Part shown: positions 49,024-60,866 of the stretch, piece by piece
How the letters are laid out: every line of letters starts with the position of its first letter
Numbering within the stretch: the stretch's first letter is position 1
Source of the DNA: Symsagittifera roscoffensis
Lineage: Eukaryota; Xenacoelomorpha; Acoela; Convolutidae
Reading direction: 5' to 3'
Length of the DNA: 64,000 nucleotides
NCBI RefSeq assembly: GCF_963678635.1
Contig: NC_087064.1
Coordinates: 67,506,025 to 67,570,024, forward strand
Notes under the pieces: model-generated
What the model was told of the DNA's origin: nothing
What the model saw: only the letters and a program-made list of their open reading frames with translations
The model's database searches: none
Program-made: the position numbers and the translations under genes

Positions 49024-50520
49024 TTCATTTATAACAAGTTTTCTTTCTTCATTTCAACCCCCTTCCTTAGGTTTTCTCAGGGGGCGGGGGTGGGATGGGG
49101 TTGTAGTGTAGGTGTAGTTCCGAAATCGTACAATAGCCCCGTGAGGTTATGGTTTTTTAAACGTCAGCAGTTTTTTTGATGCGCGAAAATTGGAAACAAC
49201 TGGTTGCTTTTAACCAACACACCATCTGGGATATGTGACCCAAAACTTCATATTTGCACTTTTTGACGCGTTGTTAGTTTTGAACAAAAAAAGTGGTGTG
49301 GATTTGTTTCCAGTTTCCCATCCCCTCGTAAAATTATCAAATAAGTTATGCAAATGTTCATGTGCTAATTTGCATGTAAAAAGTTCTTTCTAAATATTTT
49401 CACTTGTTTACGCTTACATATAGCATTGAACCTGAAAAGGAGCCAAAAAGTGAAGCTTCAAATCAGATTAAGAATTGAGTTTTCGTGTGTTCATGACTAC
49501 CTCGTCATATCTGCTCTCCTGCCGCGGGCTCTTGTGCTGTTGCTGGCTTCGATGGTTGTTTTTGCGGTGGCGGGTAGGAAAATTGCGGCCCGTAAAGATT
49601 GGTTTTGGCGCGCTTCGAATTGCATTTAAAATTGAAAAATCTCTTTCAAAACCACTTCAATATAGCATAGTTTGATTATAAAATCACAATGAATGTTGAA
49701 AGGGTTTTTAGCTCCGCAGCCTCACCTTCAAAAAAAGTTTTCATTCAATGTTTCAGAAAACAAAAGATAAATGTTTTTTGAAATAACTGAACCAAAGCTG
49801 TTAGACACGTAACATACTGATTTTAAAAGTGCGGTAAAAATTAAATGTCACTCATACAAAATGGTGACTTTTGCACTTCAATCTTTTGATGTCATGTCAT
49901 GCTTAAGCCAAACTAAGCAATATTAAAAAGATATGAAATCGTTTATAAGCATACATGGCTGTGTTGTTCAACAAATTATTGAGGATGAATATCAGAGTTC
50001 CGGATTTAGGAGTTCCGGTTTTTTAAATGCTCATCAGAGTTCATCAAAAATACTTTACGAAGGCTTATCTAAAATGCTAATCAGAGCTCTTCCAAAAGTA
50101 TTTATTAAAAAGCTCTGTTTGCTGAAGTCTTATGAGCTTCTTTTTGAACTTGTCTTAGGTTTTTTGAAAAAATTTTCTTTGGCATATTCATTAAAAAAAT
50201 TGGCAATATGTCATCATAACTAGGCCAAATTGGGCTTTTTATGAATTGCAAGCGGAATTGGCACTAAGGAAGCTCGCTCTCTTTGATCTTCTTTTGTTCT
50301 TTCGTTATCTTTCATCGTTCCAACAAAACTTTAACATGTTTCAAGACTTGTCTCCGATTCCAGAGACCTACAAACACCACATTATGCGCTTGTCTAGTGC
50401 ACACTTTGGCCTCGCAATGGTACTTTTTTTGATAAAGTTCATCAAATCAATGATTAAATGGATGGCAAAAAACTTAACGTTTGGATCTGTTTTATTGCAC
50501 ACTAGATCGAGTAACAAAAA
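49024..50520. other. AT-rich DNA, no firm gene
   Basis: A GC-richer patch at about 49,480-49,620 has a minus-strand frame (HRSQQQHKSPRQESRYDE) before a GTAGTC donor, but no good acceptor. A 96-codon ATG frame at 49,933-50,223 lies in a sequence that recurs diverged near 52,655-52,790, so it is probably repeat. Confidence 0.4.
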
Positions 50521-51920
50521 TAAACAAGACTGCTCGCATCAGGGCAAAGTTCTGAATGTTCCGACTGCCATTTAAGGTTTATAGAGTAGTAATAACATTA
50601 AAAAATTAAAAGTAATTAAGCAAAATGAAATTTTTTTCTTCTAAAATTTGATTTGTTAAATAAAATCATCACCCCACACGCCATATAAAGTACAAAGTGA
50701 TAGATTTTGCTCCTAGTAACATATTAATTTTGGCAAAAAAGCTTCTTTCAACTAATTTGGAAAAATTTCTAACACGGATTAACTCTCCGCTTACGCGTTA
50801 AAAGCGCGTTAATATCGCGCGTTAATTGTCCCAAATTGGCCAAAATGGCAATCTTTAAACCCCCATAATTTTGCAAAAAAAGATCACAGGTAAAACATAT
50901 TTTCAAATTTGAGCTCAGGTCAACAATATCTTTCGAATGATATAAAAAATTTCGTCGAAAAAGGCTAGCTAAAAAGTCGAAATTTGTCAGAAGAAAAAAA
51001 ACCCACCCCGAGCACAAATATTCAGTTACTTTCGTATCGAAAGTCGGAACAATAAAAACTGGAATTAACGATACTCAGATTCAAATCACTTCAATGTTGA
51101 ATCAATCGACGCTATATAGTTTCCGGGAAACATTTTTCAATATTTGAGAAAAATTGATTTTATATTTTGGAATAGAACCATGTTATAGGGAGTAAATAAA
51201 GCTAGTAAAGCAGAAAGCATATTTTGTCCAGCCTTTACAAGAAAAAGTTATTGTTCGGACTTTCGATACGAAAGTAACGGAATATTTGTGCTCGGGGTGG
51301 GTTTTTTTTTCTTCAGAAAAATTTCGACTTTTTAACTAGCCATTTTTGACGGAATTTTTTTTTGTTATCATTCGAAAAGTATTGTTGTCCTGAGCTCAAA
51401 TTTCAAACACTATTTCACCTGTGATCATTTTTCGTAAAGTTACGGGAATTTAAAGATTGGCATTTTGGCCAATTTGGGACAATTAACGCTCGATATTTTT
51501 CGCGCTATTAACGCGTAAGCGGAGAGTTAATCCGTCTTAGAAATCGTTCCAAATTAGTTGAAAATAGCTTATTTACCATAGTTGAATTGTTACAAGGAGC
51601 GATATCTATACTTTTTTTCTTTATATGGCGTGTGGGGGGATGATTTTCGTTAAAAAAATTCAAATTTTAGGATTTTTTTTTCATTTTGTTTGATTTCATT
51701 TAATTTTTCCATGTTTTTCTGTAAGTTATTTATGCACTTGTTCATGTCGATTCATCGTTATTGACATTAATGATGATTTTCATTAAAAAATTTCAAATTT
51801 TAGGATTTTTTTTCATTTTGTTTGATTTAATTAAATTTTTCCATGTTATTATTGCTCCATAGACCTTAAGAGGCAGTCGGAACATTCAGGGCCTCGCCCT
51901 TATACGATCAATCTTGTTTA
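50521..51920. mobile_element. 1.4-kb element with long terminal inverted repeats
   Basis: Left arm 50,521-51,055 and right arm 51,248-51,920 are inverted copies, starting TAAACAAGACTGCTCG and its complement. The outer TA suggests a TA target as in Tc1/mariner-type elements. The inner ends meet at ACTTTCGATACGAAAGT, itself a small hairpin. The right arm carries an internal direct repeat (51,640 and 51,771). No ORF. Single arms occur at 44,074, 45,324, 54,110, 56,401 and 58,682. Confidence 0.75.
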
Positions 51921-53694
51921 TATATTGTAATCGGTATCAAAACTCAGTCATATTTTTTTGACCAATTATACTCAATAGTAAGTTATTTACGCACCAAATT
52001 TATTGAATCGTCGCTTCATATATTATTCAAGCTGATGACATAACCTCCGAGGTTCCTTGAAAAAGCAATGGAAGCTTGTATAAAAACAAAAGAATTTTCC
52101 AGCAAACTTGAAATGAAAACAAGGCTGCTTGTATCAAGGGAAACGCTAACGCTCCAATTTTCCTTCAGTTCACCTAAAGATGTTTTTGGCTGAAACGATA
52201 AAAATTCATATTTGTGAAATCCCCCACAGGTCTACATTGCGTATATAAAAATTATCTACATTGCGTATTATAATATAATATTTGGATCTAAAAGCTTCTT
52301 TTAATTCAATTTGACAAGATTTCTGAGCCAGATAAATTGCTTCGTACAGTACTCCTAAATACAAATTGGGAATTTTCGCGAAACAAAATTTTTCCAAATT
52401 TTCCAAATTAATAATTGTCAAGCTATCGTGGTTGTACAAAAAAAGTGAAGCAATTTGCTTGAAATGAGAGGTTCTCAACTAAATTGATAAGTTCTGCTAG
52501 TTAATTATAGTCCACTAGCTTAAAAATTATTAATTAAAAATCGAAAAGAGAACTCTCAGCTAGCATAATCATATTCCATAGTTCGTTGATAGTTGGAAAA
52601 ACAATATTTTGACACAAATCAGACATTTTTAAGACAGCAACTGAATATAATTCTTCAATCCAGTTTTGCTCAGAAGGCTAATCAGTGTCTTCCGAAAGTT
52701 AGCAAAAAATACTTAGGCAATAGACCCTATTTGCTGAAAACTTGTGAACTTTTTTCTGCACGTTGATAATGTGTTTTGAAATATCTATTTTAAAATAACG
52801 TCTTTTCTGCCACGACACTGAAATAAAAAAGTCGGTGATGTAACATAACTCTTTTATAAAATTAAACTAAATGAGGATTTGTTGTCTTAGAAAGGACTTG
52901 TAATTGTGTGTATTTAATTTCTTTAGTAACTGGTAACACGAAAAATATCAAGATGAATCGAGTGATAAATCAGATCAAGCCATTTCAGTGGGGAACCAGT
53001 CGAGGTTAAAATTTTTTTTGGAAGTGTTGCATTTGAACCATAATATAGCAAATAGATCAGGCAAGTGACGCAAAAAGCATTATCTTGTCGAGATTTTATT
53101 TAGAATAGGTTTTCTATTTAAGGATATTGGTTCAAGTATAATTGACCACTTTTTTTCTTTAAGTTATTTATGCACTTGTTCATGTCAATTCATCGTTATT
53201 GACTCTGACAACAAAGCTACAAGTTTCCTTGAAAATTAACAGAACCTTGTCAGAACCTGAAAAAGAAATCTCCAGAAACTTTGAAATGCAAGCAAGGCTT
53301 ATCGTATCAGGGACAATTCAATTGTTCTTGAAAACTTATCATATGCCTCATGACCTTCTTTTTGGCTAAAAAGATGAAAACTTTATAAACTTAAGTTTTT
53401 CAATTTTCTGAAAACTCCCACAGGTAAGTCCAAACAAAAATTGCGTCCACTACAAATTCAAATTGTGCACTGGATAGAAGCACAATTTGGTGTCTGTGTG
53501 TTCTTGAATCCAGAGACAAGTCTTGAAATATACTCCAAAATTTTACTTGAAAATATGCTCAAAAATGTTAATTTACAAATACCTGTAACGTTAATTTTGT
53601 CGGCACATTAGTTTTGTTACAGATTCCGTGAATATAGGTAGTCGTACCGGTTTCATCAAATGTAAGCGGACTCCACAAATGCAATGGGAGTTTG
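51921..53694. other. AT-rich DNA with diverged direct repeats
   Basis: The stretch 51,960-52,240 is related to 53,145-53,440 (AAGTTATTT..GCAC, CAAGGCT, ATCCCCCACAGG-like words). GTTATTTATGCACTTGTTCATG appears at both 51,725 and 53,163. No gene supported. Confidence 0.5.
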
Positions 53695-53785
53695 GATTCT
53701 GCTTACAGTTTGCTGATGCCGCTTACAATTTGCGGTATCCGCTACATTTTGCGGGTTCCGGTTACACTTTGCGAACTCCACTTAT
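53695..53785. repeat. Degenerate minisatellite, period about 21
   Basis: Four or five units of the type TCCGCTTACAATTTGCGG, diverged from one another; related single units follow at about 53,862 and 54,030. An open plus-strand frame across it is a by-product. Confidence 0.7.
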
Positions 53786-54109
53786 AGCTACTGATTCGAC
53801 GACAACTCCAGTTTACTAAGCACATATGTTATGGTTTGTTTGTGAATTCCACAAACTGTTCCGGATTCTGCAAAATTTTTTGCAGACTCCGCAAAACTGC
53901 CTGTTTTTTGAGCAATTTTGAGCAATACAGTGTTTTAGCTGTTTTTCCGGGAAATCCAAAACAGCAAAGAAGATCAAAGAAAAATAGAAAGTAGCGGATT
54001 CGGCAACAATTTTGTTTTGGCCTGTTGTGGAATCCGCTTACAATTTACCAAAACTACAGCTTGAACTCGTAATTTCCCATAATGTTTGGATCAAAAAACT
54101 TTTCTTAGT

Positions 54110-54525
54110 CCAATTGCCTCTTAAGGTCTATGTCGCAGTGCTTGCTTTAGAAAAATGTTTTTAAAAATCATCATCCCACACGCCATTATAAGTGCAAAAT
54201 AACAGATTCTGCTAATAGTATCGTAGCATTAATGACAAATAGCCGATTTAAACAATTTGGGACAATTTCTATGAGCAGCATTTAAAGCTCTGCTTACGCG
54301 TCACGCGCGGAATATATCGCACGTTGATTGTCCCAAATTGGCTTTTTTGGCAATCTGCATACGCTCATAACTTTACGAGAACAAATTTTTATTTTTAATT
54401 TGAGCACAGGACAACAATACCTTTCATTTGTTGTAAAAAAAAAAAATTCCATCAAAAGTTCTTAATTAAAAATTTGTTCCCGAAAACAAGCGTTTCGTCA
54501 TTTCCTTCAAAAGCTGGAGCAATTA
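54110..54525 (+). mobile_element. Diverged half-copy of the long-TIR family
   Basis: Contains TCCAATTGCCTCTTAAGGTC, CACGCCATTATAAGTGCAAA and CTGCTTACGCGTCACGCGCG, matching the arm at 50,521 with many changes. Confidence 0.65.
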
Positions 54526-55626
54526 TTATCCAATCAGCTAATAATAAAACAAAGAAAATGAAAAAGTATGATGTCAATAACCCTGTATTAAGTCAATAAA
54601 TCAATCAATTAATGTATCAGTTAAATGAGGAAACATGAGTTGGTAGCGGCTTGCCCCTGGCACCCAAGGTTTCAGAGTTGATCATCCGGAAATTTTTAAA
54701 TATTGAAATGCGTTTGAAACTTTCAATTTTCCCCAAACTTTTTCTTGTAAAGCTATAGAAACTTTACTAAACTATTCAGAAGACCTATATATAACCTACC
54801 TTTTCACAAAAAAAATAACTTCCTGAACGTTTTCACATAAATTTACTTGTAAATGCGAACAAATGATTTTGAAAGAGGAAGAGTTTTTTTCAAAATAGGA
54901 AAAACAATCAAAAAATTTTTTGTTTAATGTATTTATCAATACTCATCCAACCACGGATTAGGAAGAAAAATTTTAAATTCGGTTGTGTTTGTCCTAATAC
55001 AAAATTAGCTAAATCTATTAAAAATCTGACGAAGGTTAAGTGGTGATTAATTTTGAAGCCCCTTTACTCGGGATTCAAAAGTTGCAATAAAACATTCCCA
55101 GAAAAACCTCGTTTTTTTTGCTTTTTAGACTCTAAAATTCTAACAGTTAAACCAATAGTTATAAGTATTGGTCTTTCAATGTGATTTTTTTACCAATAAT
55201 TGCAAAAACAGTCTTTGACTAAAATTGCTAAAATTCAAAATTGCTTTTTAGGATTTGTCTTTTTTTCAAATCTCAAGTTTGTAGATAAAACCTAATGATG
55301 TCCAAACTCTCCAAAAAGCACCAGATATGGCGCCTTGACTTTGCGAGATAGTAACTGCTGTGACAATTGAAAAAAATGTGCTGTCAGAAACTATTGTTTC
55401 TCAGAATAGGGAAATGAGGCTGCTTAACTTCATCAAAATTTTGTATGAGAAGAACTGGAAAATCTTTTTGTTTATTTGAACCAGTTTGAAAAAGTTCTAA
55501 TAGATTATGAAAACATTTTCTGCCACCTGTTTAAAAAAAATGATTGGATTTTGAGATAATTTGAAAATTTTTTTGTTTGAATTCTGATCTCACAGATAAT
55601 AGTTTTCCTGTTTTAGATTAGCTTTT
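54526..55626. other. AT-rich non-coding DNA
   Basis: Nothing supportable: no long frame with coding composition, no clear repeats. Confidence 0.5.
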
Positions 55627-55633
55627 CTTTATA

Positions 55634-55977
55634 ATAATAATCATAATAATAATTGTAGTTCCTGCGAATCGCAGAGGAGATATCAGTAGGCCTTAACAGT
55701 CCTGTCGAAGATAGTCCATTTGTATTATCTCCCCACATTCCAGACAGTGTTATTTTGCTGAGCAAAGCTGTTTTTTGAGACTCAAGGTCGTTTTTTTTGC
55801 GTCGAGAACTTTTACGTGGTAACACTATTGCAGCCAAATTCGGTCAGGTTGTGGTAGACGAGAAGCTGGAGATCAAGTGGGAGCTTGTCCTCATCCACTA
55901 TCATTGCCATGGAATGGGATCGAATACGCGATCTGACGATTTCAAAGTGAACGCCTTACCACTGTGCTAAGTGCCTC
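55634..55977 (-). mobile_element. tRNA-derived SINE
   Basis: On the minus strand the head GGCACTTAGCACAGTGGTAA contains a perfect A box (TAGCACAGTGG, 55,969-55,959) and, about 33 bases on, a B box (ATTCGATCCC, about 55,925-55,916). A body of about 250 bp follows, ending in a TTATTATTATGATTATTAT tail. CTTTATA flanks both sides (55,627-55,633 and 55,978-55,984) as a target duplication. Head, body, A/T-rich simple-repeat tail and duplication are the signs of a SINE. The 74-codon frame inside is incidental. Confidence 0.7.
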
Positions 55978-56400
55978 CTTTATATCTACCTATATCTACT
56001 CAAATCAATTTGTGTTTAGGAAAATGCCAAGCATGGAGTTTTAACATAGTCATTTAAGCATATGTGGAAAACTGACTGATATGTGCCCTATTCCCATTTG
56101 TTCATTTATCAGCATCGTAAAAAACGATTTAACTCGAACCGGAAAAAAAAAATTCCAATTGTAATTTTGTCCTAATTGTTTTGGACCCTATAATGAGATA
56201 TATAGAAATAAAGTGCATCGCCTTGGACTTGATATTGCATAAATAACAAACAAAAAAATTTAAAGATCTGTTTTCTTTGCCAAAAAAGTCTCATGGCAAT
56301 AATCAAAAGAAAACAGGATCAGCCCAGTGTTTTTCTTGACTACTGAGGGAAAACTATCCAAATGAATCTACCGGCTTTTTACGCCTCAATTCAAAAGAAA

Positions 56401-56705
56401 ACAATAGTGCTCGTACCAGGGCTGCAGGCCTTGAGTTTTCCGACTGCATCATAAGGGTATATGGAGCAGTAATAACAAGAAAACATTAAATGTAAAAAAA
56501 ACACGTTTTTTATTGGAAACTTTTTGTGAAAACCATCCCTCTTCACGCCATATAAAATACAAATAGATAGATTTCGCTTAGTATTTCAATTATCGAAAAT
56601 ATGCTTACTTCAAACAATTTGGAACGATTTCTCAGACGAACTAAATCTCCGCTTACACTTTAATAGCGCGAAATATATCGCGCGTTAATTATCCCGAAAT
56701 TATGA
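56401..56705 (+). mobile_element. Truncated copy of the long-TIR family
   Basis: AGTGCTCGTACCAGGGCTGC through GCGCGTTAATTATCCCGAAA matches the first 300 bases of the arm, then stops. Confidence 0.65.
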
Positions 56706-57047
56706 GCAAATAGCAAAAAAAAGAGCTCTTTTCATCTTTTGTACAATCTATTTTTTCGCCTCATTTTTAGCAACAATTGCTTCTGTATGCTTGCTCATGA
56801 GGAACTGAATTGACTACAAATTTTTCTCGCGTTTCACCATAAAAAATTATTGGTTTGGAATACCAATTAAATTTAACGTAACGCTACAATTTCTTTTGGT
56901 TTGATGATGGACGAGACATTGTTGAAGTTCATAGTTATAAAGGGCATGAACATGCCAATACTGACATCAAAATTATGAGCAAATAGCAAAAAAAAATGAG
57001 CTCTTCTCATCTTTTCTACAATCTATTATTTTGCCTCATTTTTAGCA
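56702..57047. repeat. Direct repeat pair of about 80 bp
   Basis: TGAGCAAATAGCAAAAAA...GCCTCATTTTTAGCAAC is found at 56,702-56,782 and again at 56,967-57,047, 265 bases apart. Confidence 0.75.
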
Positions 57048-57303
57048 ACCATTCCCCTCCGCCCCCCCCCCCTAAAATTAACTAAAATGATGAACATGTT
57101 AATGGTTTGGTATCATATGTGTTTTTTTAATGAGTTTTTTATTGACAATATTTTTGAGTCCTTTTACGAATGACGCATGGAATGAAACGTACGGTGTGAA
57201 AAAAAACACATATTATACCAAACCATTTAGATGTTCATCATTTTAGTTAATTCTAGAGGGGGGGGGGGTTGCGGAGGGGAATGGTTGCTAAAAATGAGGC
57301 AAA
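57031..57303. mobile_element. Palindromic MITE, about 100-bp arms
   Basis: The left arm from TTGCCTCATTTTTAGCAACC and the right arm ending GGTTGCTAAAAATGAGGCAA are inverted copies, including ATGATGAACAT and TTGGTAT segments and opposing C/G runs; about 65 bases separate them. Confidence 0.8.
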
Positions 57304-57441
57304 AAAAGCTTTCAGTACGGTCAAAACCAACAGCAGTTTTTTAATAAAAAGCTCAACACTACAAAATTGGGCTTTACTCTTGAATACATGAAGAATTCGC
57401 ATCGTTGAAAACCTTCTAAAAATAGATATACAGTTGGTCAT

Positions 57442-57498
57442 ACCGTTTCAGCCTAACATGTTATACAAAGCATGTATAACAAGTTAGGCTGAAACGGT
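57442..57498. repeat. 57-bp near-perfect palindrome
   Basis: ACCGTTTCAGCCTAAC pairs with GTTAGGCTGAAACGGT, and TGTTATACA with its complement further in, leaving a loop of a few bases. Confidence 0.85.
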
Positions 57499-57949
57499 TG
57501 AGCGATACGTTTGTTTCGTTTTACCACAATATTTTTCACTAAAACAAAATGTAATGGTGAAAATTGTTCATTTTGAAAATTTAGATGTACGTTCATTCTT
57601 TAATGTCATGTTTGAGCTTACAAAAAAACTTTAAGACGCCATCCAACGAGAGAAAAAAACAATTACTATACCATCAAAACTATTCTCTGCTTGCGCTTTG
57701 ATTTATTCATTTGAAATGAATGTAAAATTCAATACAGGAGGTTAAAAAATTTTTCTTAGTTTTTGAGTGTACACATTTCAAAAGTCACGCTCAATAAAGA
57801 AGTTATGAAATACTTTGAAAGCTATTTTTTTGTTGTTACTGCCAATGATGAATAGTTGCAAGAGAGTTATTTGTGTCCCGTAACTTTCATGATGTGATGA
57901 CGATCAGCATCATTTGAGGGGTTTGTTGTCTGATCGTCCCGTTGAAACT

Positions 57950-58041
57950 GCGAGTTGTCACACCTGCAGGTCGGGGGCTACGAGTGTTGGAGTACGTACT
58001 CAAACACTTGTCTCACCGGACCTGTAGGAGTGTCAACTCGC
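57950..58041. repeat. 92-bp imperfect hairpin, GC-rich
   Basis: Two 46-base arms (GCGAGTTGTCACACCTGCAG ... GAGTAC and its inverse) match at about 37 of 46 positions and meet at GTAC|GTAC. Length and bulged pairing are compatible with a hairpin RNA precursor, but a degenerate palindromic element is equally possible. The patch is GC-richer than its surroundings. Confidence 0.7.
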
Positions 58042-58681
58042 TTTTTCGCGTTTGGTTAAACTTGACTCTGAGTAGACCCTAGACAATCAAGGGAGGTTAC
58101 CGTTCAAAATCTCGCACGCATCGTACAAGGTTCTTTTAAAGACTATGCATCTCTATCAAAAAACTTCCAAGATTTTTAAAGCTAGCTTCCTTCAAAGACA
58201 ACCTTTTTTAAATAAAATTGTCAATTTTTTGGGGGAAAAACAGCTTTATACACGAAGACAATCTAAAGCGTTTGTGTAGGATGTGTAGTGGTGACATTCA
58301 AGTACTTAAGCACATCTTCAAAGAGAAAAAGAAAACTATAACCACATATTAAGATGAACATAATTGCTTATCGTCTTTATGTGACACAACACACAATTTG
58401 AATATCTATTGTGTTTTTCTGCAAGATCTTTGAAAGATAACCTCACATTTTGTAAGATCATGCAAGATAATCACCATCTTGCAAGATCTTGCCAGATAAC
58501 CTTCATTGATCGACTTGGGAAAACTTGACCTGCACTACTTTTTATCGACGCTTATATCTAACCCAATTACTATATATATTCCCAACAACTATATATAATC
58601 AAAAGTTTGTTCTCGAAATATTCAAGTTGTAGGAACGATTCATCTGGAAACAGTAACAAGTTTTTTTTACCGAATTTCGAA
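58042..58681. other. AT-rich non-coding DNA
   Basis: Contains a small direct repetition of CAAGAT(A/C)TTG-like words at 58,430-58,500. No gene seen. Confidence 0.5.
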
Positions 58682-58945
58682 GTGCTCGGGTTGGTTTTTT
58701 CTCCAAAAAAATTTCGATTTTTTAACTAGCCATTTTTGACCGATTTTTTATATAGTTCGAAAGTATTTTTGAAGTGAGCTCCAAGTAAAAAAAAATTTTC
58801 ACCTGTGATTACTTTGTGTAAAGTTATGGGGTTTTAAAGATTGCAAAATTGGCCAATTTGGGTCAATTAGCTCGCGATTTACTTCGTGCGAATAATGCAC
58901 AAACGGAGAATTAATCCGCCTTTCAGATTGTTCCAACTTAATTTA
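58682..58945 (-). mobile_element. Inverted half-copy of the long-TIR family
   Basis: GTGCTCGGGTTGGTTTTTTC through GGAGAATTAATCCGCCTTTC corresponds to the inner two thirds of the arm, diverged. Confidence 0.65.
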
Positions 58946-60011
58946 GGCCTGCAACTTGGTCATTTTAATATTTTGCCGTATAAAAACTATTTCACTTCAA
59001 AATTCACACAACTTGTGGGGTCGGTTTTGAAAAACTTCAAAAAAACTTTCAATTTTTCATATACTTTCCTTGAAATGTTCTTGAGCTTTTTAAGCAAACA
59101 CTGCTTCATAGATGCTTCAAAAAATTGTGAGTTTCAATATGGGTTTTGTTTGCTTCACACTGAGACTAACCAACTAATTTCATAAAGAAAGATATTGTCA
59201 TTTTTCTTATAAGCTAGCTCTATATTGAGTTTTAATATTTATATACCCGCATCCAGTTTCAAGCTTTAATAATCGATTATATTAAGAGTTTTGTACATGT
59301 CTCACAAAAATTGAGAATAAATCAAACTTAATCAATCAAAAATTGATATAATCTCTCTTTCTTAAATCAAAATAGACTAATTTATAACATTTAAATCAAT
59401 TAAAATCGATTTTTAATCTATTTTTTTTGATACCATTATACTCGATTATAATTGATTATAATAGATTATGTTTACCCAATTCTTAATTCATATGTTGTGG
59501 ATACAAAATCAATAATAATATATTATAATTGCTTATGGTGTTTTTTATTTGCCCATCTTGTATCTGACTCGGTTAACTTTTACGATCCTGCATCTGAATT
59601 GCATCTGAATTGGTTTTACGCTTTAGTAGACGTTGCTTTTTGTGAAAAATGAGCATTTTTTTAAAAATAGTTTTCAAGTCAGGTCAAACTATGTTTTTTA
59701 ATTTTTCATAGCTCCATTCATTTTGCTTCATGATGCATATTTTAATTTTTTTAACCAGTTAAATATCAGCACGTTGCCTTAGTTTCATGATTAATGCGAA
59801 AAATTAAACAATCTATTTTAAAACAAAATTGTAATAGGGTAAGACTTTGTGTTAAGATGAACCGAAGTGTGTCATGAATCTCGTTTTTAGAGATATTTTT
59901 ATTGACCAAAAAATAATAACCCATGCAATATAATAAAAGGAAAAGATTTTTCTGTGACCAAAATTTGGCGAAATAGGAAATTGTCTTTTCCTACAAAAAG
60001 TTATTTTTTCT
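58946..60011. other. AT-rich non-coding DNA
   Basis: 59,255-59,470 holds ATTATAATTGATTATAAT-like words similar to the interior of the 36,289 MITE but without its ends. No gene seen. Confidence 0.5.
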
Positions 60012-60866
60012 TCAACCCGAATCAAATTGACCTTTTCCAAATAATTTTTAGTCTCAGAAACAACAACCAAGGCGATAAAAAAGTTTCAATACATATCATC
60101 TACAGTTTTGATTATTCCTAGCTAATCAAATTGATATATTCTAGATATATCCAGTCATAAATTAATATATCAAATTGATATATTCAACCATAAAAAATAC
60201 GGCTACAAAAACATTGCAAACAAAAACAAATCCAACACAAATTCATTTATTCCACGCGAACCAAATTGACCTTTTCCAAGCAAAATTGAGCCCCAAAAAC
60301 AATAATTTAGGCAATAAAAAATGTCAAAACAATTCGACATGAGTTCAATTATTCCACGCGAATCAAATCGACACTTTCCAAATAAATTTAAGACTCAGAA
60401 ACAACAACTAGGGCAAAACTATTTTATCAACTCATATCACGCACAAATATGATTATATTATTTGTGCCTGATATGAGTTGATAGAAATTGTTTTGCCCCA
60501 GTTGTTGTTTCTGAGTCTTACATTTATTTGGAAAGGGTCAGTTTGATTCGCGTGGATTATTTGAACTCATGTCGAATTGTGTTGACATTTTGTATTGCCT
60601 AAGTTATTGTTTTTGGGGCTCAATTTTGCTTGGAAAAAGTCAATTTGGTTCGCGTGGAAAAAATGAATTTGTGTTGGGTTTGTTTGTGTTGGCAATGTTT
60701 TTGTAGCCCTATTTTTTATGGTTGAATGTTATCTAGAATATATCAATTTGATTAGCGTGGAATAATCAAAACTGTAGATGATATGTATCGAAGTTTTTTT
60801 TTATCGCCTTGGTTGTTGTTTCTGAGGCTCAACATTATTTGGAAAAGGTCAATTTGTTTCGGGTGG
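60012..60866. repeat. 0.85-kb palindrome built of repeated units
   Basis: Arms of about 420 bases meet near 60,440 (CAAATATGATTATATTATTTG). Each arm is itself made of about three related units with CACGCGAA(T/C)CAAATTGACC and CTCAGAAACAACAA words. It ends about 20 bases before the end of the second element B copy. Confidence 0.8.

Noticed and set aside
49933-50223. 96-codon ATG frame
   Set aside because: A diverged relative near 52,655-52,790 shows it lies in repeat DNA.
53695-53785. CRISPR-like array
   Set aside because: Units are directly adjacent, diverged and without spacers; eukaryotic context.
53628-53819. 63-codon frame
   Set aside because: Produced by the degenerate minisatellite.
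55613-55837. 74-codon minus-strand frame
   Set aside because: Lies in the body of the SINE; its Tyr/Asn tail is the simple-repeat end.
55900-55985. Functional tRNA gene
   Set aside because: A and B boxes are good but the acceptor stem does not close and the sequence continues into a SINE body and tail.
58886-59185. 99-codon frame
   Set aside because: Begins inside a long-TIR repeat copy and has no coding signature.
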